The notes: generated by a model not told the origin, from the letters alone. Shown: positions 1-7,245, counted from the stretch's first letter. The stretch: 7,798 nucleotides of DNA from Miniphocaeibacter sp964345925 (GCA_964345925.1 CAYFSP010000060.1:1-7798); one strand, 5' to 3'. Program-made: numbers and translations.

Positions 1-101
1 CAAATTATCTTGTTATAGAAAAATCTAATTTACAGAAAAGATTTCACATGGCCAACAATTCAATAATCAATTGTTCTAGCTTATACTTAATAATAATATT
101 A
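1..101. other. Non-coding edge downstream of niaR, possible weak terminator
   Basis: No coding sequence is recognisable here. Two small AT-rich hairpins are possible. One pairs 54-60 with 69-75 (7 bp, 8-nt loop) and has no T tract. The other pairs 39-44 with 21-26 on the minus strand (6 bp, 12-nt loop) and is followed by a short T-rich run. The second could end the nad operon transcript, but the stem is weak and this composition produces such hairpins by chance. I make no firm terminator call. Confidence 0.3.
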
Positions 102-626
102 TTAATATCTTCTATTTTTATTTAATAATATTCCCTTTTCGTCTAAAGCTTCCTCTATTTCGTCTAAAATTTTTTCTTCATCTGCAATTATAGTATGGTA
201 ATGGTAGTCATCTGTTAAATTCTTTAAGGGCTGACTTATTCCCTTATTTATATTATCAATGAAAATATCTGCGTCTCTTCTAGACTTAATATTCATACTT
301 ACATGTATTTCACCATAAACTCTATGATTTACAAAAACATCTTCCACTTCTCCACCTAGATCCACAATAAGGTAAAGTTCTTCTAATATATCCTCATCCT
401 TATGAGATACTTTTACGATTCTTTTAAAACGTAAGTTTTCATCTATGCTGTATCCTCTATTTGTGGATATTATAGAATAGCCTTCAGCTTTTAATATTGC
501 AATATCCTGAACTATTACCTGTCTTGAAACATTGAATTCCTTTGCTAGTTCACCACCTGGTATAAGTTTTTTTGAATTTCTCAATAAATCCACTATGTTT
601 TTTCTTCTCTCTGAAGTTTCACTCAT
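102..626 (-). CDS. niaR: Niacin-responsive transcriptional repressor NiaR (HTH + 3H domain)
   Basis: This is a 174-aa regulator of the NiaR (YrxA) family, which represses NAD synthesis or niacin uptake genes when nicotinic acid is plentiful. An N-terminal winged helix-turn-helix (about residues 6-60) contains the segment GELAKEFNVSRQVIVQDIAIL. A C-terminal 3H domain (about 70-172) follows. His75, Glu83, His142 and His144 match the spacing of the metal ligands I recall for the Thermotoga maritima homologue TM1602, so ligand and metal sensing looks intact. The ATG lies in an ATGA overlap with the nadC stop codon, and AAAGG sits 7 nt upstream, so translation is probably coupled. As last gene of the operon it presumably controls its own synthesis. 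Its length is normal for the family. The family call is secure; the target operator is inferred. Confidence 0.93.
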   Translation of the reverse strand: MSETSERRKNIVDLLRNSKKLIPGGELAKEFNVSRQVIVQDIAILKAEGYSIISTNRGYSIDENLRFKRIVKVSHKDEDILEELYLIVDLGGEVEDVFVNHRVYGEIHVSMNIKSRRDADIFIDNINKGISQPLKNLTDDYHYHTIIADEEKILDEIEEALDEKGILLNKNRRY

Positions 627-1477
627 TTCAATACCTTTAAATTCTTCATCGATAAATCTAAGACTTTTGAAGAATGTGTAGGTGCTCCTGTTGAAATATA
701 ATCCAATCCTAAATTTCTATAATCACTTATATTTTCTATAGTAATATTTCCAGAGCATTCCGTCTCAGCTTTATCTCCGATTAATTCTATCGCTTTCTTT
801 ATATTTTCAATACTCATATTGTCTAACATTATTATATCAGCTTTTGCTTCTAATGCTTCCTTAACCATCTCCAGGTTTTCAACTTCCACTTCTACCTTTC
901 TAACAAAGGAGCTATATTCTCTAGCCTTTGTTACTGCATTAAAAATGGATCCTGCTGCTATATGATTATCCTTTAATAGAATTCCATCAGACAGATTAAA
1001 TCTATGATTAAATCCACCACCAACTCTAGTTGCATACTTTTCCATAATTCGCATACATGGAGTAGTTTTTCTCGTATCGACTATTTTTGTTTTTTTATCA
1101 TTTAAAGCATTTATCATCATCTTTGTATATGTTGCAACTCCACTAATCCTTTGTAAAAAATTCAATGCAACTCTTTCACCTGATAGCAAGTATCTAACTT
1201 TACCTATAATTTTACATATTTTTTCACCTGATTTTATCATATCGCCATCTTTTTTATACAATTGAAACTCCATATTTGAGTCCAGTAATGTAAAAACCCT
1301 TTTGAAAATATCAAGACCTGCAATAATTCCCGTCTCCTTGGATAATAGATCGACCTCTCCCAATATATTATCGTCAATAATGGAATTTGTTGAAATATCC
1401 TCATATGTAATATCCTCTTTAAGTGATTGTAAAATCAGTTCATCTATGGTTAAATTATCTAGCTTTAGCGTATTCAT
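623..1477 (-). CDS. nadC: Nicotinate-nucleotide pyrophosphorylase (quinolinate phosphoribosyltransferase)
   Basis: NadC converts quinolinate and PRPP to nicotinate mononucleotide, CO2 and pyrophosphate in the cytosol, the third step of de novo NAD synthesis. The 284-aa length is typical. Family motifs are present: ERVALNFLQRISGVAT (101-116), DTRKTTP (134-140), the glycine-rich GGGFNHRF followed by LSDGILLKDNHI (153-173), EVEVE (196-200), MLDN (217-220) and SGNI (242-245). These supply the Arg, His and Lys residues that bind the quinolinate carboxylates and PRPP. I chose the ATG at 1477, preceded by GGGAG at 9 nt, over an upstream in-frame TTG at 1495, because the protein then begins like other NadC proteins. 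The gene overlaps the end of nadB by 23 nt and the start of niaR by 4 nt. Confidence 0.95.
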   Translation of the reverse strand: MNTLKLDNLTIDELILQSLKEDITYEDISTNSIIDDNILGEVDLLSKETGIIAGLDIFKRVFTLLDSNMEFQLYKKDGDMIKSGEKICKIIGKVRYLLSGERVALNFLQRISGVATYTKMMINALNDKKTKIVDTRKTTPCMRIMEKYATRVGGGFNHRFNLSDGILLKDNHIAAGSIFNAVTKAREYSSFVRKVEVEVENLEMVKEALEAKADIIMLDNMSIENIKKAIELIGDKAETECSGNITIENISDYRNLGLDYISTGAPTHSSKVLDLSMKNLKVLK

Positions 1478-2723
1478 CTTCCTTAACTCCCTCAATAATC
1501 ATTTTTTTCTTTATATAATCCTTTATTACATCCACGTTGAAATTTAAATTATCCTCTATATTTTCATTTGAATGAATAATATAATCTACAAGTTTAATTG
1601 GAAAAACAACAGTTTCAAGTAAAGAGTTACTAGCTAATCTGTTCTTTCCATGAACTCCATTACATGAAACTTCTCCAACTGCATAAAGATTATCCATGCT
1701 AGTTTTTCCATTTAAATCCACTTTTATTCCTCCCATAGTATAATGTTGTGCCGGCACAATGGGAATATTATCCTTATATGGATTTATTCCTATGGAGTTT
1801 AAATATTCAAAAATTTTAGGAAATCTTTTTTTAATATCTACTTTAATATTTGACATATTAAGCCATTCATATGATTTATTATCCTTTTTCATTTCATTAT
1901 AAATGGCTTTTGTAACAATATCCCTAGGCTTTAATTCATCTGTAAATCTTTTATAATTACCATTTAAAAGAATTCCACCTTCACCTCTAACCGACTCTGA
2001 AATCAAAAATCTCCTTCCATTTCCTTTCTCATATAATGAAGTTGGATGAATCTGTATATATGACATATCCTTTAAGTCTATATTATACTTTCTTGCTAAA
2101 GCAATTCCATCACCTTTTATATGGGAATAGTTTGTAGATATATTATAAATACCACCAATTCCACCAGTTGCTAAAATTGTATGCTTCGACTTAATCAACA
2201 AATTACTACTTTTTGATTTCGCAAAAATTCCATAACAAATATTATTTTTTACAAGCAGATCTTCCATTGTACAATTTTCTAAAATAGTAATATTTTTTTT
2301 AATATTTACTTGTGAAATCAAAGCTTGCATAATGCTTTTACCTGTAAAATCTCCAGAGTATAAAATTCTACTGTTACTATGACCGCCTTCTTTAGTGTAA
2401 ATATATGAATTATCCTTTTTACAAAAGGATACACCATAACCTTCCAAAGTATTTATGGCTTCTTTAGAATTTTCTATTAGTATTTTAACTGCTTCTCTAT
2501 TATTTTCATAATGACCAGCTTTTAAAGTATCCTCTAGAAAATTTTTTCTATCATCCTCATCTTTTAAAACAGAGATTCCTCCTTGAGCTAAGTATGAATT
2601 ACTGTCCTCTAATTTTTTCTTTGTGATTAAAACCACTTTTATATTGTCTGGAAAAGTTAAAGCGGATATTAAACCTGCTACTCCTGACCCAACTATAACT
2701 ACTTCTGTATTTATACTGTCCAA
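1455..2723 (-). CDS. nadB: L-aspartate oxidase, short form
   Basis: NadB is a FAD enzyme that oxidises L-aspartate to iminoaspartate, which NadA uses. In an anaerobe the electron acceptor is presumably fumarate rather than oxygen (inference). Visible motifs are the FAD-binding GSGVAGL (12-18), SNSYLAQGGI (41-50), ILATGG (183-188), IQIHPT (223-228), the catalytic-arginine region PRDIVTKAI (266-274), HYTMGG (327-332), and GEVSCNGVHG with NRLASNSLLE (350-370). The FAD and capping domains therefore look complete. At 422 aa it is about 100 residues shorter than E. coli or B. subtilis NadB; the C-terminal helical domain is essentially absent. The start is a TTG, with AGGAG 6 nt upstream, one base after the nadA stop; no ATG near the N-terminus would keep the FAD motif. 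Succinate dehydrogenase or fumarate reductase flavoprotein is excluded by the operon and motifs. Confidence 0.93.
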   Translation of the reverse strand: MDSINTEVVIVGSGVAGLISALTFPDNIKVVLITKKKLEDSNSYLAQGGISVLKDEDDRKNFLEDTLKAGHYENNREAVKILIENSKEAINTLEGYGVSFCKKDNSYIYTKEGGHSNSRILYSGDFTGKSIMQALISQVNIKKNITILENCTMEDLLVKNNICYGIFAKSKSSNLLIKSKHTILATGGIGGIYNISTNYSHIKGDGIALARKYNIDLKDMSYIQIHPTSLYEKGNGRRFLISESVRGEGGILLNGNYKRFTDELKPRDIVTKAIYNEMKKDNKSYEWLNMSNIKVDIKKRFPKIFEYLNSIGINPYKDNIPIVPAQHYTMGGIKVDLNGKTSMDNLYAVGEVSCNGVHGKNRLASNSLLETVVFPIKLVDYIIHSNENIEDNLNFNVDVIKDYIKKKMIIEGVKEDEYAKAR

Positions 2724-2724
2724 A

Positions 2725-3624
2725 CTAAACTCCTAACTCTAACATTCTCTCTAGTGGAAATTTTGCCCTTTCAATAATATTCTCATCTACAAAAACTTCG
2801 TTAATCCCATTTTTTACTACATTGATCAATTTTTCTTCAGTAGAATATTTCATATCCTTACATATCATATTTTCAACAAAGTAAAATTTCTTACTTGGAT
2901 AATTTTCTCTTAATTTAAATTCTATTCCTTTTTCTGTAACAATAATAAAACTATCTCCATTAAATTCTCCTATGGCTTTTATAATTCCACTTGTACTACC
3001 TATATAATCTGCCATTTCTAAAACCTCTCCATTACATTCTGGGTGAGCAAGTATAAAGGCATTCTTGTGTTTTTCCTTTATTTCAAATATATTATTTTTC
3101 GTAATATTATTATGTATTGGACAGCATCCATTATTTGGAATTATATTTTTTTCAGGAATATATTTAGAAATATATCTTCCCAAATTTCCATCAGGTATGA
3201 AGAAAATATTTTTCTCATTTAATTTTTTAACAATTTTCACAGCATTTGAAGAAGTTACACAAATATCGCTATGGGCCTTAATTTCTGCTGTTGAATTTAT
3301 ATAACAGACAACTGCTAAATCATCATATTTTTTTCTCATTTCTTCAATTTTTTCTACTGTAACCATATGAGCCATTGGACAATCCGCTTCTTTATCTATT
3401 AAATATACACTCTTGCCAGGATTTAATATTTTGACGCTTTCTGCCATAAAGTAAACTCCAGCTAGAACAATATTTTTATTTTTCAATTTCGTAGCCATTT
3501 GTGCCAAGTAAAAAGAATCCCCTATATAATCCGCCATCTCTTGGATTTTTCCATCAACATAATAATGGGCAAGGACTACAAATTCCTTGTCATCTTTTAA
3601 TTTTTTAAATTCTTTTAAATTCAT
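2725..3624 (-). CDS. nadA: Quinolinate synthase A, [4Fe-4S] enzyme
   Basis: NadA condenses iminoaspartate with dihydroxyacetone phosphate to form quinolinate. The 299-aa protein has the three pseudo-repeated domains of the family and the three cysteines expected to hold the oxygen-sensitive [4Fe-4S] cluster: Cys82 (EADCPMAHMV), Cys168 in GCCPIH, and Cys255 (MICKDMKYS). Other family signatures are LAHYYVDGKIQEMADYIGDS (18-37), CYINSTAEIKAHSDICVTSSNA (107-128) and the HPEC motif (194-197). The ATG has AAGGGG 6 nt upstream. It is the first gene of the nad operon, with its own promoter, and ends in TAG one base before the nadB TTG start. The length matches the compact NadA proteins of Thermotoga and clostridia. 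The adjacent Cys167 is an extra residue not needed as a ligand. Confidence 0.96.
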   Translation of the reverse strand: MNLKEFKKLKDDKEFVVLAHYYVDGKIQEMADYIGDSFYLAQMATKLKNKNIVLAGVYFMAESVKILNPGKSVYLIDKEADCPMAHMVTVEKIEEMRKKYDDLAVVCYINSTAEIKAHSDICVTSSNAVKIVKKLNEKNIFFIPDGNLGRYISKYIPEKNIIPNNGCCPIHNNITKNNIFEIKEKHKNAFILAHPECNGEVLEMADYIGSTSGIIKAIGEFNGDSFIIVTEKGIEFKLRENYPSKKFYFVENMICKDMKYSTEEKLINVVKNGINEVFVDENIIERAKFPLERMLELGV

Positions 3625-3637
3625 TTCTATCCCCTTT

Positions 3638-3667
3638 AAATTAATGGTATGATTATATCATTAATTT
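3638..3667. repeat. 9-bp inverted repeat around the nadA -10 box
   Basis: AAATTAATG (3638-3646) and its exact complement CATTAATTT (3659-3667) flank 12 bases containing most of the -10 element. The arm centres are 21 bp apart, about two helical turns, which suits a dimeric repressor. Only one G or C per arm makes chance a real alternative in this AT-rich DNA. Confidence 0.4.
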
Positions 3668-3679
3668 TTTCATTGACAA
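3652..3679 (-). promoter_or_regulatory. Promoter of the nadA-nadB-nadC-niaR operon
   Basis: On the minus strand, TTGTCA (3679-3674) is followed after 16 nt by TATAAT (3657-3652). A TG at 3660-3659 makes an extended -10. This is a good vegetative sigma factor promoter. Transcription should start near 3645, about 20 nt before the nadA start codon, leaving room only for the ribosome binding site AAGGGG. Confidence 0.75.
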
Positions 3680-3691
3680 GACAGTAGACAA
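3673..3691. promoter_or_regulatory. Candidate NiaR operator: three GACA repeats over the -35 box
   Basis: The plus strand carries GACA at 3675-3678, 3680-3683 and 3687-3690 (TGTC on the transcribed strand), overlapping the -35 element of the nad promoter. As I recall, NiaR sites in Firmicutes and Thermotoga contain TGTC/GACA half-sites, and the operon encodes NiaR, so this is the natural candidate. The exact consensus for this lineage is not known to me, and a protein bound here would block RNA polymerase. Confidence 0.5.
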
Positions 3692-3760
3692 TTCACTTAT
3701 TTTACATATGAAATTATTTAAAATGGTTAATTAGTTTTATCAGTATTGATTTAAATTTGA

Positions 3761-3805
3761 TAATAAAAAAATAACTATACTGTTTACTAACAATATAGTT
3801 ATTTT
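3761..3805 (-). terminator. Intrinsic terminator after mscL (end of hyd operon)
   Basis: A 12-bp AT-rich stem pairs 3794-3805 with 3768-3779. An inner 4-bp stem (3781-3784 with 3789-3792) closes a 4-nt loop. On the minus strand it is followed by a T-rich run (3770-3761). It starts about 10 nt beyond the mscL stop codon, so it ends the hydG-hydF-mscL transcript and separates it from the nad promoter. The stem has few G:C pairs. Confidence 0.7.
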
Positions 3806-3814
3806 AGATTGATT

Positions 3815-4243
3815 CTATTTATTTTCTATTGGATTGTTATATCCTTCAAATTCTGCTGTACAATTAGGGCATCTTGTAGCCTTAATTGGAATTTCTGATA
3901 AACAGTATGGACATTCTTTAGTTGTTGCTTCTACTATTTCTTCTTTTTGTCCAATATTTGTAACTTTATTCATTGCCTTTATTACTAAAAACATAAAAAA
4001 TGCAATTATTAAAAAATTGATAATAGCTTGTATTGTTGCACCATAAACAAGTTTTTTTCCACCAAAAGAAATATATAAATCCTTGAATTGAACACCTGAT
4101 TTTGATATTGCAACTGACATTAAATCAGTGATTATTTCAACAATTGAAGTAACAATATTACCAAAAGCTCCACCTATTACAACCCCTACTGCCATATCGA
4201 TTACATTGCCTCTCATAGCAAACTCTTTAAATTCTTTAAACAT
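3815..4243 (-). CDS. mscL: Large-conductance mechanosensitive channel MscL with zinc-ribbon tail
   Basis: MscL is a homo-oligomeric membrane channel that opens under high membrane tension to release solutes during osmotic downshock. The 142-aa protein has the N-terminal amphipathic helix FKEFKEFAMRGNVIDMAVGV, a first membrane segment at about 15-45 with the glycine-rich VVIGGAFG pore motif, a periplasm-facing loop, and a second membrane segment at about 70-92. The cytosolic C-terminus is a four-cysteine ribbon, Cys111-x2-Cys114 and Cys125-x2-Cys128, likely binding zinc. E. coli MscL lacks it, but I recall similar tails in other Firmicute MscL proteins. The start codon has AGGAGG 4 nt upstream. 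The gene lies 24 nt after hydF with no terminator between, so it should be co-transcribed with the hydrogenase maturases. A functional link is not evident. Confidence 0.95.
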   Translation of the reverse strand: MFKEFKEFAMRGNVIDMAVGVVIGGAFGNIVTSIVEIITDLMSVAISKSGVQFKDLYISFGGKKLVYGATIQAIINFLIIAFFMFLVIKAMNKVTNIGQKEEIVEATTKECPYCLSEIPIKATRCPNCTAEFEGYNNPIENK

Positions 4244-4267
4244 ATACCCTCCTAATTTTTTTAAACT

Positions 4268-5446
4268 CTATGGAATAACTACATTATATAATATACCCTT
4301 TATTTTAGCAATTACAACTCCATAATTAGTCATTGGTATATTCTGTTTTCGAGCTTGAAAAATTCTTGTCTGTACATGTTTATCATTAAACATACAAGCA
4401 CCACAATGTATTATTAAATCATAATTTGATAAATCCTTTGGAAAGTCATCTCCCCTTACAAAATCAAATTTAATATTTTCACCATATTTTTTTCTTAACA
4501 TCATAGGAATTTTTTTAGTTCCTATATCTTCAGATATAGGAGGATGGGTACATGCTTCTGCAATTAATATTCTACTATTATCCTTTAAACCATCTATAAT
4601 ATTTGCAGATTCTTTAAAATATTCAATATCTCCCTTTAATGCTGCAAAAAGTACTGAAAATGATGTTAATAATGAATCTTCTGGTTTTAAATAACTGACT
4701 TCTTTAAACACTTTTGAATCCGTAATTATTAAATCAGGACTTTTTTTCAAAAGTTTTAAACTATTTTCAACTTCTTCTAATGATACTACAACTGTAATGG
4801 CATTTTTATCAAGTAGCTCTCTAATTGTTTGCACCTGTGGTAATATTAGTCTCCCTTTAGGAGCTTCTTTGTCCTGTGGCATAACAAGCATCACTAAGGT
4901 ATTATTCTTCACCAATTCACCTGTAATTGTCTTTTCTCTATTATATGAAAGTTTATATTTTATTTCTTCCAATAAAATATTTTTATTTTCTTTTTCTGAA
5001 AAAACAACTGTCTTATTCTTATAATTACTTTTTACTTCCTCAATTGATTCTTTAGAATAATTATATTTATCGTTTTTATTAAAGACTATAATGAAATCAA
5101 TTTTCTTTTCATTTAGAAGGTTTATCCACTCTTTATCCTTTGTAGATAATTTATCCTCTATTATAATCAATGCTAAATCCAGTTTATTTAAAGCTTTTTC
5201 GGTTTTCTCTACTCTTAGCTTTCCTATTTCACCAATATCATCATAGCCAGCAGTGTCTACAAAAACTACAGGACCAATTTCATGAATCTCCATATTCTTT
5301 TGAACATTATCCGTTGTAGTTCCTGCAAAATCACTGACTATTGATGTTTCCTGTCCTGTGATTATATTTAATATTGTAGATTTTCCAACATTCCTTCTTC
5401 CAATTAAACCAATATATTTTCTATTTGATCTTGAAGTTGTCTCCAT
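4268..5446 (-). CDS. hydF: [FeFe]-hydrogenase maturation GTPase/scaffold HydF
   Basis: HydF is the scaffold on which the di-iron subcluster of the H-cluster is assembled before transfer to apo-hydrogenase. In this 392-aa form, an N-terminal GTPase domain shows P-loop GRRNVGKS (16-23), GTTTD (42-46), DTAG (64-67) and NKND (123-126). A dimerisation domain begins near LVMLVMPQDKEAPKGRLILP. The C-terminal cluster domain has CTHPPISEDIG (Cys299, His301) and HCGAC (His347, Cys348, Cys351), the expected three-cysteine [4Fe-4S] motif, and the family signature IPMTNYGV. The chosen ATG at 5446 is one base after the hydG stop and gives a normal N-terminus. An ATG at 5473 would add nine residues and overlap hydG by 26 nt. 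Neither has a clear ribosome binding site, suggesting translational coupling to hydG. Confidence 0.95.
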   Translation of the reverse strand: METTSRSNRKYIGLIGRRNVGKSTILNIITGQETSIVSDFAGTTTDNVQKNMEIHEIGPVVFVDTAGYDDIGEIGKLRVEKTEKALNKLDLALIIIEDKLSTKDKEWINLLNEKKIDFIIVFNKNDKYNYSKESIEEVKSNYKNKTVVFSEKENKNILLEEIKYKLSYNREKTITGELVKNNTLVMLVMPQDKEAPKGRLILPQVQTIRELLDKNAITVVVSLEEVENSLKLLKKSPDLIITDSKVFKEVSYLKPEDSLLTSFSVLFAALKGDIEYFKESANIIDGLKDNSRILIAEACTHPPISEDIGTKKIPMMLRKKYGENIKFDFVRGDDFPKDLSNYDLIIHCGACMFNDKHVQTRIFQARKQNIPMTNYGVVIAKIKGILYNVVIP

Positions 5447-5447
5447 A

Positions 5448-6872
5448 TTAGAATCTAAAGTCCCTTTCTCCATTTTCTATACTTTCAACAAATTCTTTAG
5501 CTTTTTGTCTATTTTTTTCATTTTTAATATTTGGAATTTCTTGTTTAATTATTTCCAGTCCTTTAATTTTTGTATCCTCTGATGCATAATCCTCTAAATA
5601 TTCTTTCAATGTTATAACTGCATTAGGCTGACAAATATTTGCTATTTCTCCAGATTTTACAAGATGCATAAATCTATCTCCAGTTCTACCAGCCCTATAA
5701 CAAGCTGTACAGAATGAAGGAATATGACCCATTTCAAGTAACCAATTTACAACTTCATCTAAAGTTCTCGTATCACTTGTTTCAAATTGAGCAGAGTTTT
5801 CCTCTAAAGCTTCCTCTTCAGCGTAACCGCCTACAGAAGTTCTAGAGCCACCACTAATTTGTGATACTCCCAGTTCTAATACCTTTGCTCTTGTCTCTTC
5901 ATTTTCTCTAGTGGATACAATTATTCCCGTATAAGGAACTGCAATTCTAATCATTGCAACGATTTTCATAAATATATCATCGCCTATTGCATTTGTAAAT
6001 TCATCAGGGTCTACATCATCAGCAGGTCTAATTCTTGGAACAGACATTGTATGAGGACCTACTCCAAATTTTGCCTCTAAATGTTCACCATGCATTAAAA
6101 GTCCTATAAAATCATATTCATAATTGTTTAATCCAAATAGAACTCCACAGCCTACATCATCTATTCCACCTTCCATTGCTCTGTCCATTGCTTCTGTATG
6201 GTAATTATAATTATGCTTTGGTCCTGTTGGATGAAGTTCTTCATAATTTTTCTTATTATATGTCTCCTGGAATAAAATATATGTACCTATTCCAGCATCT
6301 CTTAATTTTTCATAATTTTCTACAGTAGTTGCTGCAATATTTACATTTACCCTTCTTGTATCGCCATTTTTATGATGAACTGAATAAATTGTCTTTATGG
6401 ATTCAATTACATAATCTATAGGACAATTTGTAGGATCTTCTCCTGTTTCAAGAGCCAGTCTTTTATGACCCATGTCCTGTAAAGCTATAACCTCTTCCTT
6501 AATCTCTTCTTGAGTTAATTTTTTTCTTCTTATCGTCTTGTTCTTATAATGATAAGGGCAGTATATACATCCATTTACACAGTAATTTGATAAATATAAA
6601 GGAGCAAATAAAACAATTCTATTGCCATAGAATTTCTTTTTCAATTCCTTTGCCAATTTGAATATTTCCTCATTTAAGTCCTCAAGTTCACATGATAGTA
6701 AAACGAAGGCCTCTTTATAATTCAATCCCTTTGCTTCTCTTGCCTTGTCTAAAATTTCTTCAATTAATTCCCTATTCTTACTATTACTTCTTCCGTATTC
6801 TATTGTTTTTAGAATTTCTTCGTCGCTTATAAACTCCTCAGCTTTTGAAGATTTTGGATTATAAATACTCAT
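5448..6872 (-). CDS. hydG: [FeFe]-hydrogenase maturase HydG (radical SAM tyrosine lyase)
   Basis: HydG is a radical SAM enzyme that cleaves tyrosine to p-cresol and dehydroglycine and converts the latter to CO and cyanide bound to iron, the synthon for the H-cluster. The 474-aa length is typical. The radical SAM cluster motif Cys98-x3-Cys102-x2-Cys105 (CVNGCIYC) is intact. The C-terminal second-cluster motif Cys388-x2-Cys391-x22-Cys414 distinguishes HydG from ThiH and biotin synthase. Other family features are LALETGEDP (138-146), FQETYN (201-206), HPTGPKHNYNYH (214-225) and ISGGSRTSVGGY (339-350). The ATG has AGGGG 9 nt upstream. It begins 15 nt after the stop of the TM1266-family gene and is followed by hydF after one base, giving one maturation operon. 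The third maturase, HydE, must be encoded elsewhere. Confidence 0.97.
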   Translation of the reverse strand: MSIYNPKSSKAEEFISDEEILKTIEYGRSNSKNRELIEEILDKAREAKGLNYKEAFVLLSCELEDLNEEIFKLAKELKKKFYGNRIVLFAPLYLSNYCVNGCIYCPYHYKNKTIRRKKLTQEEIKEEVIALQDMGHKRLALETGEDPTNCPIDYVIESIKTIYSVHHKNGDTRRVNVNIAATTVENYEKLRDAGIGTYILFQETYNKKNYEELHPTGPKHNYNYHTEAMDRAMEGGIDDVGCGVLFGLNNYEYDFIGLLMHGEHLEAKFGVGPHTMSVPRIRPADDVDPDEFTNAIGDDIFMKIVAMIRIAVPYTGIIVSTRENEETRAKVLELGVSQISGGSRTSVGGYAEEEALEENSAQFETSDTRTLDEVVNWLLEMGHIPSFCTACYRAGRTGDRFMHLVKSGEIANICQPNAVITLKEYLEDYASEDTKIKGLEIIKQEIPNIKNEKNRQKAKEFVESIENGERDFRF

Positions 6873-6887
6873 AAAATTTTACCCCTA

Positions 6888-7133
6888 TTATATTTTTGAA
6901 TAAACCGCTTTACAGCTTACATCCTTTACCATTCCTAATTTACCAGTCAATGCACTAATACTATCCTGAGATGCATCTATAATAACTGATATAACATTAA
7001 TATTTTCTTTAACTTTAGGAATTCCCATTCTTCCCACTATGTATTCAGAATAATCGTGTAATATACTATTTACTTCCTGTGCAGAATCTTTATCTTCAAT
7101 AATTATTCCTATAATCGCAATTCTCTCTTCCAT
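6888..7133 (-). CDS. TM1266-family putative regulator of the iron-only hydrogenase system
   Basis: This 81-aa protein belongs to the small TM1266-like family found beside hydE, hydG and hydF in clostridia and Thermotoga. The fold known for the family resembles ACT domains and the NikR ligand-binding domain, so a sensing or regulatory role has been proposed but not shown. Visible features are MEERIAIIGIIIEDKD, LHDYSEYIVGRMGIP (residues about 25-39), and a closing strand ending in VSCKAVYSKI. There is no DNA-binding domain. I chose the ATG at 7133 because AAGGGGGAG lies 4 nt upstream. An in-frame GTG at 7169 falls inside a terminator stem and is unlikely. It is the first gene of the hyd operon, directly behind the leader attenuator, and hydG follows after 15 nt. 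Confidence 0.88.
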   Translation of the reverse strand: MEERIAIIGIIIEDKDSAQEVNSILHDYSEYIVGRMGIPKVKENINVISVIIDASQDSISALTGKLGMVKDVSCKAVYSKI

Positions 7134-7154
7134 TTTACTCCCCCTTAAATTACT

Positions 7155-7208
7155 ATAAAAAATGGACACAAATAACCTGTGTCCATTAAGAAAATATATT
7201 CACAGGTT
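7155..7208 (-). promoter_or_regulatory. Leader attenuator: terminator with alternative antiterminator pairing
   Basis: On the minus strand, AATGGACACA (7187-7178) pairs perfectly with TGTGTCCATT (7170-7161) around a 7-nt loop and is followed by TTTT, giving six U residues in all. This is an intrinsic terminator lying after the promoter and before the first start codon. Upstream, AACCTGTG (7208-7201) is exactly complementary to CACAGGTT (7181-7174), which uses part of the terminator's 5' arm and loop, so the two structures exclude each other. The start of the transcript (AGGT, 7238-7235) could also pair with ACCT (7207-7204). The same segment holds three UAAAG motifs (7235-7231, 7229-7225, 7216-7212). 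This implies control by premature termination. I do not recognise a known riboswitch class; the ligand could be a metabolite, metal or protein. Confidence 0.65.
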
Positions 7209-7245
7209 TAACTTTAGAACGTATCTTTAGCTTTACCTTATATAT

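Noticed and set aside
1478..1495. Upstream TTG start of nadC
   Set aside because: It would add six residues encoded by the ribosome binding region itself; the ATG at 1477 has a well-spaced GGGAG and a normal family N-terminus.
3065..3304. Plus-strand open frame of 79 codons within nadA
   Set aside because: It is fully antisense to a well-conserved gene, has no family resemblance, and is a shadow frame. The same applies to the other plus-strand frames inside nadC, mscL, hydF and hydG.
7134..7169. N-terminal extension of the TM1266-family protein from a GTG at 7169
   Set aside because: The GTG lies within the 3' arm of the terminator hairpin, lacks a ribosome binding site, and the downstream ATG has a near-perfect one.
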